A stretch of 64,000 bases of DNA from Candidatus Kouleothrix ribensis (GTDB taxonomy: Bacteria; Chloroflexota; Chloroflexia; Chloroflexales; Roseiflexaceae), in contig JADKGW010000001.1 in NCBI GenBank assembly GCA_016722075.1, positions 4,278,001 to 4,342,000 on the forward strand. Reading direction: 5' to 3'. The notes beneath the pieces are model-generated. The model was given only the letters and a program-made list of their open reading frames with translations, ran no database searches and was not told the origin of the DNA. Made by a program: the position numbers and the translations under genes. Positions 25,533 to 35,331 of this stretch are shown here, piece by piece. The number at the start of each line of letters is the position of its first letter. Within the stretch, counting starts at the first letter, position 1.

Positions 25533-26576
25533 ATGACCATGCTGAGCACACCGGATCGGATCGACGCAGCGCTCGATCTGGTGCCTGGCGCCGAAACAGA
25601 GTTTACCTCGATCGAAGATCATAGCGCGCTGGCCGGCTTGCTGCCGCTGCCGACGCGCCGCCCCAAGCGCAACCCGCTCGACCCGGCGCACCTGGTGTAT
25701 GCCCCGGCCTGGTTTCGCCTTGCCGCGCTGGCTGCCGGGGTGGGTGCGCTTGGGCTGCGCCGGCTGGGCTGGCCGGCCGTCGCCGGGATGGGCGCGATCG
25801 GCGCCGCCGGCATGTTCTACGCAACCCGCTTCGAGCCGGCCAGCCCGACGCTCGAGCATGTGACGCTGTGGTTCCCCGAGCTGCCGGCGGGGCTCGATCG
25901 GCTGCGGATCGGCCAGATTACCGATCCGCATCTCGGGCTGCGCTACACCGAGCAGAACCTGGCCTGGGCGGTTGAGCAGCTGCGGCGCGAGCAGCCCGAA
26001 TTGATCGCCGTGACTGGCGACCTGGCTGGACTGAAGGCCGGCGTGCCGCAGATTGTGCCGCTGCTCAGCCCGCTGCGCGCCCCGCTAGGCGTGTACGCCG
26101 TGCCCGGCAACCATGATTACTGGGAAGGCCTGAGCGATGTGCAGGCGGCGCTCGGGCTGGCCGGCATCCCGCTGCTGATGAATCGCAACCTGCGGCTGCG
26201 CTGGAATGGCGCAGACTTCTGGCTGGCCGGCATCGACGATATCTTCGACGGCGACCCCAACTTCGCCGCAGCCTGCGCGGGCATCCCCAGCCAGGCATTC
26301 AAGCTGCTACTGGCGCACTCGCCCGACATCGCAGTCGATGCGGCCGGGCACGGGTTTGCGCTCCAGCTCTCGGGCCACTCCCACGGCGGGCACCTGCGCC
26401 TGCCGCAGCTGGGTGCATTCACGCACCCGCGCTATGGCGCGCGCTACGTCATGGGCCACTACCGTGTCGGCAGCATGCAGCTGTACGTCTCGCGCGGGCT
26501 GGGCGGCGCACCACTACGGCTGCTATGCCGGCCCGAGGTGACGATCATAACCCTGCGGCGCGGGCTGGCGCGCTGA
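25533..26576 (+). CDS. Metallophosphoesterase (calcineurin-like, membrane-anchored)
   Basis: This 347-residue protein uses the ATG at 25533, which has AAGGAG 7 bases upstream. A hydrophobic region at residues about 60-100 (WFRLAALAAGVGALGLRRLGW..AGMGAIGAAGMFY) anchors it. The dinuclear metal motifs are complete: ITDPHLG, VTGDLAG, VPGNHDYW, LLLAHSPD and LSGHSHGGHLRLPQ. The layout matches YkuE/YaeI-like phosphodiesterases, some of which act on lipid phosphoesters. The substrate is unknown. Confidence 0.9.
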   Translation: MTMLSTPDRIDAALDLVPGAETEFTSIEDHSALAGLLPLPTRRPKRNPLDPAHLVYAPAWFRLAALAAGVGALGLRRLGWPAVAGMGAIGAAGMFYATRFEPASPTLEHVTLWFPELPAGLDRLRIGQITDPHLGLRYTEQNLAWAVEQLRREQPELIAVTGDLAGLKAGVPQIVPLLSPLRAPLGVYAVPGNHDYWEGLSDVQAALGLAGIPLLMNRNLRLRWNGADFWLAGIDDIFDGDPNFAAACAGIPSQAFKLLLAHSPDIAVDAAGHGFALQLSGHSHGGHLRLPQLGAFTHPRYGARYVMGHYRVGSMQLYVSRGLGGAPLRLLCRPEVTIITLRRGLAR

Positions 26577-26661
26577 GCCTCGGCTGGGCGCGCGCCTCAC
26601 GCGCGGCGCAAGTGCATATGGTATACTCCTACCCATCACAATGTATACGAGGAGCACCCAT

Positions 26662-27099
26662 ATGGCCCTGACCGAGCATCCACGGCGTGCCAGCGCCACG
26701 CCCGACCTACGCCGCACCGCCGCGCTTGCCGCCGGCGACCTGGTGGCTTTCAATATTGTCACCGCGATCGGCCTGCTCAGCCATGGCGAGCTGACCGGTT
26801 TCGACCGGATCGCCGAGATCGTGACGATCGCGACGCCGTTCGCAGCCGGCTGGTTCGTGGTCGCGCCATTTCTAGGCGCCTTCCAGGGCGAGATCGCCAC
26901 CCAGCCGAAGCGCTCGCTGCCGCGCGTCGCGCTGGCCTGGCTGATCGCGCTACCGATCGGGCTGCTGCTATGGTCGATCGTGCGCCAGAAGAGCGTGCAG
27001 CCGGCCTTCGCGATTGTCACGTTCATCACGAATCTGGTGGTGCTGCTGGGCTGGCGCGGCGCATTCGCCTGGTTGGTCGGCCGCCGGCAGGCGCGCTGA
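26662..27099 (+). CDS. DUF3054 membrane protein
   Basis: This 145-residue protein has its ATG preceded by GAGGAG at about 8 bases. It has four predicted TM segments (AALAAGDLVAFNIVTAIGLL, ATPFAAGWFVVAPFLGAF, VALAWLIALPIGLLLWSI and FAIVTFITNLVVLLGWRGAF). The GD near the first helix and the FxxxWFVVAPFLGAF motif are the DUF3054 pattern. The function is unknown. A TATACT -10-like box lies about 40 bases upstream. Confidence 0.85.
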   Translation: MALTEHPRRASATPDLRRTAALAAGDLVAFNIVTAIGLLSHGELTGFDRIAEIVTIATPFAAGWFVVAPFLGAFQGEIATQPKRSLPRVALAWLIALPIGLLLWSIVRQKSVQPAFAIVTFITNLVVLLGWRGAFAWLVGRRQAR

Positions 27100-27222
27100 C
27101 ATGCACAGCCTGTAGGGTTGGCCGCCGCGCGAACCGCGCCAGGCCTCACTGCTCGAAGGCCCTTCCGATCCGCCCTGCGCGCTGGCCTGGCCGCGCCATG
27201 AATGATTCCACGAGAGCCATAC

Positions 27223-27867
27223 ATGCCCACCAACCTCTACTTGATCCGCCACGGCGAGGCGTACAGTAATATCGAGGCAGTGATCGGCGGCGTGCGCGGC
27301 GACCGCGGCCTGACCGCGCGCGGCATCGCGCAGGCCCAGGCGCTTGGCCGCCGGCTGGCGGGTGGCGAGATCGCCGCCGACGTGCTGTATGCCAGCACGC
27401 TGCCGCGCGCCCGCAGCACCGCCGAGTACGTCGCGGCGGCGCTGGGGCTGCCGATCGAATGGGACGACGAGCTGCACGAGCTGCGGCCGGGCGAGGCCGA
27501 CGGCATGCGCATCGAGGATGCCCGCGCAGCCTTCGACGGCTTCAGGCGCTTTCTGATCGAGCCGTTTACGCCGATCGCGCCCGGCGGCGAGAGCTGGGGC
27601 ATGTTCCAGGCGCGCACCTCGGCCGCGCTCGAGCGGCTGATCAACCGCCACCAGGGCCAGACGATCGTCGCAGTGGCGCATGGCGGCACGATCGAGGTGT
27701 CGTTCCTGTATATGCTCGGGCTTGGCCCGCAGGCGCGCATGCGTTCCGGCTTCCACGTGCGCAACACCGCGATCACTCACTGGCGCCATACCGAATCGTA
27801 TGGCGGCCGCCACGAGTGGCAGCTGGTGGTGCATAACGACCATTTCCACCTGAGGGATCTGGAGTGA
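27223..27867 (+). CDS. Histidine phosphatase (phosphoglycerate-mutase-like)
   Basis: This 214-residue cytoplasmic phosphatase starts MPTNLYLIRHGEAYSN, where RHG carries the phospho-accepting His. ASTLPRARSTAEYVAAAL holds the second Arg, DDELHELRPGEADGM the acid region, and VAVAHGGTIEVSFLYMLGL the second catalytic His. It overlaps the following regulator gene by four bases (GTGA), so the two are co-transcribed. The substrate is unknown. Confidence 0.92.
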   Translation: MPTNLYLIRHGEAYSNIEAVIGGVRGDRGLTARGIAQAQALGRRLAGGEIAADVLYASTLPRARSTAEYVAAALGLPIEWDDELHELRPGEADGMRIEDARAAFDGFRRFLIEPFTPIAPGGESWGMFQARTSAALERLINRHQGQTIVAVAHGGTIEVSFLYMLGLGPQARMRSGFHVRNTAITHWRHTESYGGRHEWQLVVHNDHFHLRDLE

Positions 27868-28574
27868 CCCAGGATCACACCCAGCCGGCGCCGCTGGCGG
27901 CCTACACCTTTGCCGACGACGACATCCTGCGCGAGCTGACTGCCGAGCAGCGCGTGCGGCTCGAGCCGCGCATCAGCGTGGCTAGCTATGCGTCGGGGCA
28001 TATCTTCTACGCGCCCGAAGAGAGCCACGACCGGCTGTACATCGTGCGCAGCGGGCGCGTGCGCATCTATAAGCTCTCGCCCGAGGGCCGCGCACTGACC
28101 CTGCTGATCCTTGAGCCAAGCTCGATCTTCGGCGAGATGGCGATCAACGCCGACTGGGTACACGACAGCTTTGCCGAGACCATGACCGACTGCACGATCG
28201 CCAGCATCCGCCGCGACGATCTGCGCCGAGTCTTGAGCAGCAACCCGGCCATGACCCAGCGCTTCAGAACGATTATGGGCCGGCGGCTGCGCGCGCTCGA
28301 GCACCGCCTGGCCGATATCGCGTTCAAGAGCGTGCCGCAGCGGCTGGCGACCGTGCTGATCAACCTGGCGCAGCCGCCGGCCACGCCCAACGACACGCCG
28401 GTGGTGCTGCGCTACACGCACCAGCAGCTCGCCGAGATGATCGGCTCGTATCGCGAGACCGTCACCAAGGCGATCGGCGAGTTTCGCGAGGCCGGCCTGA
28501 TCCGCGTCGACGACGACGTGATCTACCTGACCGATATCACGCGGCTGCGCGAGCTGATGGCCGGCCGCAGCTAG
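27864..28574 (+). CDS. Crp/Fnr-family transcriptional regulator
   Basis: This 236-residue protein has a cyclic-nucleotide-binding beta barrel (ISVASYASGHIFYAPEESHDRLYIVRSGRVRIYKLSPEGRALTLLILEPSSIFGEMAI), a dimerisation helix (LSSNPAMTQRFRTIMGRRLRALEHRL) and a Crp-type HTH (YTHQQLAEMIGSYRETVTKAIGEFREAGLI). There is no FNR-type Cys cluster at the N-terminus, so it is not an iron-sulfur oxygen sensor. The cAMP pocket Arg is replaced, leaving the ligand uncertain. The GTG start overlaps the phosphatase stop. Confidence 0.9.
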   Translation: MTQDHTQPAPLAAYTFADDDILRELTAEQRVRLEPRISVASYASGHIFYAPEESHDRLYIVRSGRVRIYKLSPEGRALTLLILEPSSIFGEMAINADWVHDSFAETMTDCTIASIRRDDLRRVLSSNPAMTQRFRTIMGRRLRALEHRLADIAFKSVPQRLATVLINLAQPPATPNDTPVVLRYTHQQLAEMIGSYRETVTKAIGEFREAGLIRVDDDVIYLTDITRLRELMAGRS

Positions 28575-28614
28575 GCCTGTAACCGGCCGTTACGAAATCT
28601 GTAATAGATTTTGC

Positions 28615-28644
28615 TTGCATCGCGTAAGCCGAATGGTGTACAAT
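28615..28644 (+). promoter_or_regulatory. Putative sigma70-type promoter of the glycosyltransferase genes
   Basis: TTGCAT (28615-28620) and TACAAT (28639-28644) are separated by 18 bases. They lie between the Crp-like regulator and the first Agl23-like gene, about 87 bases before its start. Confidence 0.5.
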
Positions 28645-28730
28645 GCGCGCGTTAATGCCGTGCAGTCCGGCGTCGCTACCCGTGTTTACTGGCTGGTATT
28701 GATATACACCGGCCCAAAGTATAAACCACG

Positions 28731-31199
28731 ATGTCTGTTGCCGAACTACCCCCACCCGCCGTGCAGCCGCTTGCCAGTGCCTCGCCCGCCACCGAGCACC
28801 GCGCCCGCTTTGCGCCCACCTTCGAGCAGCTCGCGTATGCCGGGCTGTTCGTGTTCGCGCTGCTGGCGCACATGTGGGGCCTGGGCGACCGCGCGCTGCA
28901 CCACGACGAGACGCTGCACGCGGCCTACTCGTGGCGGCTGTACACCAACCTGGGCTTCATCCACGACCCGCTGCTACACGGGCCGTTCCTCTACCACATC
29001 GTCGCGCTGATGTATTTCCTGTTCGGCGACAGCGATAGTACCGCGCGCCTGAGTGTAGCGCTGTTCGGTAGTGCGCTGGTGACCATGCCCTACCTGATTC
29101 GTCGCGAGCTCGGCCGCACGGCCGCGTTGCTGGCGGCCAGCTACCTGGCGATCTCGCCGGCATTTCTGTATGTCGGCCGCTTCATCCGCCACGACATGTA
29201 CGCGGTGGTGTTCGAGCTGCTGACGATCATCAGCGTGGTGCGCTACGCCAGCACGCGCCAGGCGCGCTGGCTGATCATCGGCGCGGCGGCGCTGGGCCTG
29301 ATGGCCACGACCATGGAGACGTTCTACCTGTTTGTGGTGATCGTTAGCTCGCTGCTGGTGCTGGTGTTGCTCTGGCGTGTCTGGCGGCCGGGCCTGGTGC
29401 TGGCCGGCGCGATCGGGCTGCTGCTGGCGGCGCTGGTGTTCGTGCTGCCTGGCAAGCCTCAGCAGGCCGGCCTGGATGGCGTGGCGCGCGTGAATGGGCC
29501 ATATGCCTGCCCGGCCACCGGCCAGCCGGCCCCGCCCGACAACCCCATGCTGTTCGTGCCCGGCCCAATCTTCGGCTTCGCGCCGCTGGCCACCGCCGAT
29601 AACGACTACGCGCTGTGCGTGCGCAACCAGTACGACGATAACTTCGCGATCTATTTCGTGAAGCTCGGCCAGTTCTTCGGCCACCCGGCGATCGTGCTGG
29701 CGCTGGCAACCGTGTTTGGTGGCGTGGCGGCGCTGTACCTGCTGATCGGGCGGCGGCGCACCCGCACCGGCCAGACGCCCTGGCAGCGCGCGCGTGCCTC
29801 GGGCGACGACTTCGTCGAGATCTTCGCCAGCCTGGCCAGCGACCAGCGTGTCTGGCTGGCGCTGGTGGCCTTCCTGGTGCCCTACACGCTGCTGTTTACC
29901 GCTTTCTTCGGCCGGCCCTCGGGCGTGATCAGCGGCGCGGCCGGCTCGCTGCTGTACTGGCTGGCCCAGCACGGCGTGCAGCGTGGCGGCCAGCCTGGCT
30001 ACTACTACCTGCTGCAGCTGGTGATCTACGAGCCGCTGGCGCTGGTGTGGGGCACGATCGGCCTGGCCATGGCGATCACGCTGCTGGTGCGCCGGCTGAC
30101 GCGCCGCGGCTGGACGGCCGGCATCCTCGACTGGCAGCTGGCGATGCCCACGCTATTGAGCTGGTGGGCGATCACCACGCTGGCGCTCTACTCGTGGGCC
30201 GGCGAGAAGATGCCCTGGCTGACGATCCACGTGGCCCTGCCGCTGGTGCTGCTAGGCGCCTGGGCGCTGGCGCGGGTGTTGCGCTGGTGGCAGCGCCGCG
30301 GCTTCCCGATCGCAGCGCTCGAAGGCGAGCCATCCGGCAATGGCGCAAGCCCGGCCCATGCCGGCTGGCGCACGATCTGGGATGGCGCGCTGCTGCTGTA
30401 CCTGGCGATCGTCGCGGTGATCTGCGGCCTGCTGTTTCTGATCGTCGCGATCGTCAGCCGGGCCGCCGACGACCAGCAGTACGCCGCGCCGTATATCTTG
30501 CCCGGCGCGCTGCTGTTGCTCGGCGCGCTGGCGCTGTTTGGCGGGCTGCTGCGCGGCTGGCGCTGGTCGATCGGCGCGCTGGCGCTGGCGCTGACGCTGT
30601 TTGGCGCGCTGTTTAGCGTGCGCAGCGCCTACCAGCTGAGCTATCGCTACGGCGACGACGCGCGCGAGCTGCTGATCTTCGTGCAGACCACGCCCGACGT
30701 TACACGGGTGGTGCGCCGGCTGGAAGCTGCCGCGACACGCCGCAACGGCAACCTGAAGGTCTGGTACGACAACGAGACGATCTGGTCGTGGTATATGCGC
30801 AACTTCAAAGACGCGCAGCAGCAGCCGCCAGCGCTGCCCACCCCCGGCGACGACGTGATGGCCGTGGTGCTACTGCAAGAGAATATCGACAGCAACCCGC
30901 AGAACCTGCAGGCGCTGCAGGGCTTCCGTATTCAGCGCTACCCATTGCGCTGGTGGAACCCCGAGCAAGAGCTGTACCGGCTGCCGCCCGACTGGGCCGG
31001 CGCCGAGGTGACGCCGGCATCGCCGCTACTGCTGCGCCTGCTGCGCAACCCGCTCGACGGCCGGGCCTCGGCGCAGTTCTGGCAATATCTGCTCTACCGG
31101 CAGCTGCCGGCCGCGCTCGGCTCGACCGACTTCGTGCTGGCGGTGCGGCCCGAGCTGGCCGACGAGATCGGCCTGGGCACCGGAACCGAGCAACGTTAG
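28731..31199 (+). CDS. Agl23/TIGR03663-family membrane protein (GT-C fold)
   Basis: This 822-residue protein belongs to the family named for a flippase-activity-associated protein in archaeal S-layer glycosylation and common in Chloroflexota. It starts with a short cytoplasmic lead, then TM1 and the GT-C motif ALHHDETLHAAYSWRLY. RFIRHDMYAVVFELLTI and about ten further TM helices follow, with SWAGEKMPWLTIHVALPLVL, and a C-terminal extracytoplasmic domain (VVRRLEAAATRRNGNLKVWYDNETIWSWY). It probably acts in lipid-linked glycan handling at the outer membrane face. A homologue follows 33 bases later, suggesting an operon. Confidence 0.88.
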   Translation: MSVAELPPPAVQPLASASPATEHRARFAPTFEQLAYAGLFVFALLAHMWGLGDRALHHDETLHAAYSWRLYTNLGFIHDPLLHGPFLYHIVALMYFLFGDSDSTARLSVALFGSALVTMPYLIRRELGRTAALLAASYLAISPAFLYVGRFIRHDMYAVVFELLTIISVVRYASTRQARWLIIGAAALGLMATTMETFYLFVVIVSSLLVLVLLWRVWRPGLVLAGAIGLLLAALVFVLPGKPQQAGLDGVARVNGPYACPATGQPAPPDNPMLFVPGPIFGFAPLATADNDYALCVRNQYDDNFAIYFVKLGQFFGHPAIVLALATVFGGVAALYLLIGRRRTRTGQTPWQRARASGDDFVEIFASLASDQRVWLALVAFLVPYTLLFTAFFGRPSGVISGAAGSLLYWLAQHGVQRGGQPGYYYLLQLVIYEPLALVWGTIGLAMAITLLVRRLTRRGWTAGILDWQLAMPTLLSWWAITTLALYSWAGEKMPWLTIHVALPLVLLGAWALARVLRWWQRRGFPIAALEGEPSGNGASPAHAGWRTIWDGALLLYLAIVAVICGLLFLIVAIVSRAADDQQYAAPYILPGALLLLGALALFGGLLRGWRWSIGALALALTLFGALFSVRSAYQLSYRYGDDARELLIFVQTTPDVTRVVRRLEAAATRRNGNLKVWYDNETIWSWYMRNFKDAQQQPPALPTPGDDVMAVVLLQENIDSNPQNLQALQGFRIQRYPLRWWNPEQELYRLPPDWAGAEVTPASPLLLRLLRNPLDGRASAQFWQYLLYRQLPAALGSTDFVLAVRPELADEIGLGTGTEQR

Positions 31200-31232
31200 T
31201 CGGCGTTTTGAGCGCTTAACCTGGGGAACGCT

Positions 31233-34200
31233 ATGTCTGCCATCCCGCGCGAAAACCGTGAATATGCGGCGCCTAAGCTGCTCGACCGCGCGCTCGACAC
31301 CTCGTGGCTGAATCTCGAGCTCGTGGCGTTCGGCCTGCTGGTGCTGCTGAGCATCATCGTACACCTGTGGGCGCTCGGCCACATGGCCATGCACCACGAC
31401 GAATCGGTGACGAGCTGGACCAGCTGGCGCTACTACACTGGCGCGAGCGGCTTCAACTGCGCGGGCGGGCGAGTGGCGCCCAGCTATTGTTACGACCCGG
31501 TGTACCACGGCCCGGCCTACTACGTGCTCTCGCTGTTCTCGTTCTTCCTATTTGGCGACGGCGAAGCCCAGGCGCGGCTGCCCGAGGCGCTGGCCGGCAT
31601 TCTGCTGACGATCTCGGCCTGGATGCTGCGGCCGTACTTTGGCCGCAGCGGCACGCTGATCGCAGGCGCGCTGCTGACGTTCGCGCCCACGCTGCTATAC
31701 TTCACGCGCTTCTCACGCCACGACGCGCTGATCTTGCTGTGGGCCTTCTGGATGGTGATCGGCGTGTTCCGCTATATCGACAGCGCGCGTCCCCGCTACC
31801 TATACCTGTTCGCCGCCGCCACGGCCCTGGCCATGGCCACGCACGAGCTCTACTACATTCTGTTCTTCCTGTTCGGCTCGTTCCTGCTCATCCGCGTGGC
31901 CAGCGAGCGGCTGCCGCGCCGCCAGCTGCTGATCGGCCTGGCGGTGGCGCTGGCGGTGGGGCTGGTGCTGATGATCATGAACCCGCCGATCACCGCGCAA
32001 CTGCGCGGGGGTGGGATCGGCCTGCTGTTTAGCGTGGTGCTGGGCATGGCCCTGCTGATGCTGCGCGTCTGGCCGGACGAGCCGCGTTTCAGCGATCGGA
32101 TCGCCGCACTGTGGAATGCAGAGCGCTATGTGCTGTGGACTGCGCTGGGCATTCTGGTGGCGCTGTTCGTGCTGCTGTTCAGCAACTTCTTCACCGATGT
32201 GCGCGGCGTGCTCGATGGCCTGTACCAGGGCCTGGCCTACTGGCTTGGCTCGCAGCACGAGTATGCGCGCGGCAAGCAGCCCTGGTACTACTACCTCATG
32301 CTCCTGCCGGTGTACGAGCCGGTCGCGCTGCTCGGCTCGCTCGGCGCGGCGTCGCTGCTGTTTGCCTGGGGCCGTGAGCGCCTGGCCGCGCTGCTGTGGA
32401 TGATCGTCGGCGCGCTGGTGATCTATGGCGCCGGCCTGTTTGGCGGGCTGGGCATGCTGATCAGCCTCGCGCTGATCGGCCTGGTGGTGTATCTGTTCGT
32501 CAGCGGCTGGTGGCGCGGCCCAATCGCCGCACCGGCCCGCGCCACTGTGGCCGGCCCGAGCGACGCGGACGCGCTGGATGACGAGCCGGCTGGTGCGGAC
32601 GACGCAGATGAAGCGGCCGAGCCGGCTGTGCCACCCCAGCCCGCGCCGCTGTTCCCGCTGTTCCTGGCGTTCTGGTTTGTTGGCGCGCTGGTGGCGTTCT
32701 CGTGGGCCGGCGAGAAGATGCCCTGGCTGGTGACGCACATCGCACTGCCCGGCAACCTGCTGGCGGCATGGGCGATCGGCCGCATGATCGACGCGCTCGA
32801 CTGGCGCGCCCTGCCGGGCCGGCTGGCCGGGCTGATCCCGGCCGCGCTGGTGCTGGCGCTGGTGGCCGTCAGCGTCGCGCTGTGGCGGATCGGATCGGCC
32901 GGCGAGGGCCAGGCCGGCCAGGCGGCCATGCTCCAAGCGATCGTGCCGCTGCTGATCGCCGGGCTGCTGATCTTCGGCCTGCTATCGATCGGCCAGCAGG
33001 TCGGCGGCCGCGCGACCCGGATCATCTGCGCGCTGACGCTGTTCGGCCTGCTGGCGGCCTATAGTGTGCGCGCAAGCTGGATGGTGGTGTACGACCACCC
33101 CGACACGCCGGTTGAGCTGCTGGTCTATGTGCAGAGCCCGCCCGACGTGCCGCTGATCGTCGGCGAGCTGCGCACGCTGGCGATCAACCTGACCCGCAAC
33201 CGCCGCACGCCCGAGGACCCGACCGGCGGCCATACCATGCCGGTGATCATGGATGCGGGCGACGAGAATAGCGAGGGCAGCCTGGCCTGGCCCTACCAGT
33301 GGTACCTGCGCGATTTCCAGCGCATCGAGAGCCGCAAGGCCGATGTGTTCCAGAATGCTACCGCCGACTCGTTTCTGGTGCCGGTCGATCGCAACCAGCC
33401 CGACGGCGAGAAGGAGTTTGCGCCGGTTGTGATGGTGTACGTGCCGCATATCACCGACGCGACTCGCACGGCGCTCGAAGAGAATTATGTGAAGCGCTAC
33501 GACTCGAAGCTGAACTGGTATTTCCCCGAGGGCGATCTGAGTGGCTGCGACCCACGCCAGGCCGGCTACAAGCGCTTCTACTACAACAGCAGCACCATCG
33601 CCCAGGCCAAAGCCGACACGCAGTGCCAGAACCTCGACGTGGCTACGCTGCCGTACGAGCCGTTCTACGCGCCGCTGCTGTGGCCGTTCCGCCCCGAGAA
33701 CTTCAATACGGTTAAGGATTATCTGCTGTACCGCCAGCTGCCCGACCCGCTGCAGGTGTATGGGCGCGAGATGCAGGTGTGGGTGCGTAAGGATCTGGTG
33801 GCGAGCAGCGCGGAGGTGGGTGCCACCAGTAACGCCGGCGCAGTCAAGCTGGTGGCCGAGCAGGTGATCGGCAGCCCCGGCAGCGGCGATGGCCAGCTAT
33901 CCGACCCGCGCGGTATCGCCGTTGATGCGCAGGGCAACCTGTACGTAGCCGACACCGGCAACCAGCGCATCGAGGTGTTCGACGCGCAGGGTGTGCCCAA
34001 GTTTGCAGTCGGCTCGCTCGGCAGCGGCGCGGGCCAGTTCAACGAGCCGCGCGGCCTGGCCGTCGATGCCCAGGGCAATATCTACGTGGCCGATACCTGG
34101 AACGCGCGCGTGGTCAAGCTCGACTCGACCGGCAAGTTTTTGAAGAGCTGGGGCACCGGCAACGATATCGGCAACGGCCGCAGCGCCATGATGACCGATG

Positions 34201-34781
34201 GCAGCGAGGCCGGCAATAACGCCGCACCGCTCGGCTTCTACGGCCCGCGCGGCGTGGCCGTCGATGCGCAGGGTACTATCTATGTGGCCGATACCGGCAA
34301 CAAGCGGGTGGTGGCGACCGACAGCGAGGGTACCTACCTGTACCAGTGGGGCCATGCCGGCAACGAGCCGGGCGCGTTCAACGAGCCGATCGGTATCGCC
34401 GTCGATGCCCAGGGCGATGTGTACGTGGCCGATACCTGGAATGGGCGCGTGCAGGTGTTTGGTCGCGATAGCAGCGGCAAGGTTGTTGCCACACCCAAGG
34501 CGACATGGCGGGTGCCTGGCTGGCAACCCAACACCTACGACGACCCATACATCGCCGCGAGCAGCGACGGCCAGGTGTTCGTCAGCATTCCGAACCGCGA
34601 CCAGGTGCTGTACGCCACTGTCACCGGCGAGCAGCTGTTGCGCTGGGGCGGCAAGGGCAACGACTTCGCCTCGCTGACGCTGCCTAGCGGCGTGGCGGTT
34701 GGTAGCGACGGCATGGTGTATGTGGTTGATCGCGGAAATAATCGGGTGATGCACTTCAAGCTGCCCGCCTCGGGGCGATAG
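31233..34781 (+). CDS. Agl23/TIGR03663-family membrane protein fused to an NHL beta-propeller
   Basis: This 1182-residue protein repeats the architecture of the preceding gene (AMHHDESVTSWTSWRYY, FTRFSRHDALILLWAFWMVIG, SWAGEKMPWLVTHIALPGNLL, about 12 TM helices). It has an acidic Asp/Ala loop near residue 450 and then an extracytoplasmic tail from about residue 870. The tail has at least five NHL repeats of the form DPRGIAVDAQGNLYVADTGN.RI.VFD. Such propellers bind glycans or proteins. The two genes form a likely operon for surface glycosylation. The fusion is seen in other Chloroflexota. Confidence 0.88.
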   Translation: MSAIPRENREYAAPKLLDRALDTSWLNLELVAFGLLVLLSIIVHLWALGHMAMHHDESVTSWTSWRYYTGASGFNCAGGRVAPSYCYDPVYHGPAYYVLSLFSFFLFGDGEAQARLPEALAGILLTISAWMLRPYFGRSGTLIAGALLTFAPTLLYFTRFSRHDALILLWAFWMVIGVFRYIDSARPRYLYLFAAATALAMATHELYYILFFLFGSFLLIRVASERLPRRQLLIGLAVALAVGLVLMIMNPPITAQLRGGGIGLLFSVVLGMALLMLRVWPDEPRFSDRIAALWNAERYVLWTALGILVALFVLLFSNFFTDVRGVLDGLYQGLAYWLGSQHEYARGKQPWYYYLMLLPVYEPVALLGSLGAASLLFAWGRERLAALLWMIVGALVIYGAGLFGGLGMLISLALIGLVVYLFVSGWWRGPIAAPARATVAGPSDADALDDEPAGADDADEAAEPAVPPQPAPLFPLFLAFWFVGALVAFSWAGEKMPWLVTHIALPGNLLAAWAIGRMIDALDWRALPGRLAGLIPAALVLALVAVSVALWRIGSAGEGQAGQAAMLQAIVPLLIAGLLIFGLLSIGQQVGGRATRIICALTLFGLLAAYSVRASWMVVYDHPDTPVELLVYVQSPPDVPLIVGELRTLAINLTRNRRTPEDPTGGHTMPVIMDAGDENSEGSLAWPYQWYLRDFQRIESRKADVFQNATADSFLVPVDRNQPDGEKEFAPVVMVYVPHITDATRTALEENYVKRYDSKLNWYFPEGDLSGCDPRQAGYKRFYYNSSTIAQAKADTQCQNLDVATLPYEPFYAPLLWPFRPENFNTVKDYLLYRQLPDPLQVYGREMQVWVRKDLVASSAEVGATSNAGAVKLVAEQVIGSPGSGDGQLSDPRGIAVDAQGNLYVADTGNQRIEVFDAQGVPKFAVGSLGSGAGQFNEPRGLAVDAQGNIYVADTWNARVVKLDSTGKFLKSWGTGNDIGNGRSAMMTDGSEAGNNAAPLGFYGPRGVAVDAQGTIYVADTGNKRVVATDSEGTYLYQWGHAGNEPGAFNEPIGIAVDAQGDVYVADTWNGRVQVFGRDSSGKVVATPKATWRVPGWQPNTYDDPYIAASSDGQVFVSIPNRDQVLYATVTGEQLLRWGGKGNDFASLTLPSGVAVGSDGMVYVVDRGNNRVMHFKLPASGR

Positions 34782-34796
34782 CCTACCTGGTTGCCG

Positions 34797-35084
34797 GTTG
34801 GCGGGTTGCAGGTTGCGGGTTGCAGGTTGCGGGTTGCAGGTTGCAGGTTGCAGGTTGCAGGTTGCAGGTTGCAGGTTGCAGGTTGCAGGTTGCAGGTTGC
34901 AGGTTGCAGGTTGCAGGTTGCAGGTTGCAGGTTGCAGGTTGCAGGTTGCAGGTTGCAGATTGCAGGTTGCAGGTTGCAGGTTGCAGGTTGCAGGTTGCAG
35001 GTTGCCGGTTGCCTCGGATTCCTAACCTTCTAACCTTCTAACCTTCTAACCTTCTAACCTTCTAACCTTCTAACCTTCTAACCC
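34797..35084. repeat. Heptamer (GGTTGCA)n array followed by an octamer (AACCTTCT)n array
   Basis: From 34797 to about 35007 the sequence is close to 30 tandem copies of GGTTGCA with a few GGTTGCG, GGTTGCC or AGATTGCA variants. From 35024 to 35079 there are seven exact copies of AACCTTCT. No gene is present; frames here give only Val-Ala-Gly-Cys-Arg-Leu-Gln repeats. The following 35085-35331 is the upstream region of the BTAD regulator, with a TATACT box near 35261. Confidence 0.95.
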
Positions 35085-35331
35085 GTTGGCAGGCAGCAGC
35101 ACGACACGGCACGTCGGGCTATTGCGTAAACACTCACCTGTGCTGCACACTGCAATAGCGCATGGCCCAGCCCGTGCCGGCGCCGCCCCACCGGCGCAAA
35201 CCATACGCCCACCGGCACAGCGCCCCACGAAAATTGCCCCACGTGCGCCTAAGAAATGGTATACTCATGCTGCAGTGCGGCATAAGCGACATAATCCTCG
35301 GTCGCCGATGATCAGGAGTGGTGACGAACGT

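Noticed and set aside
28974..29972. 332-residue antisense ORF within the first Agl23-like gene
   Set aside because: Shadow of a well-supported gene in high-GC DNA; no homology or ribosome site.
31800..32936. 378-residue antisense ORF rich in Gln/His/Arg
   Set aside because: Typical antisense shadow of a TM-rich high-GC gene.
35024..35084. Telomere-like octamer repeat as a chromosome-end signal
   Set aside because: Only seven copies, internal, flanked by genes on both sides; a simple microsatellite explains it.
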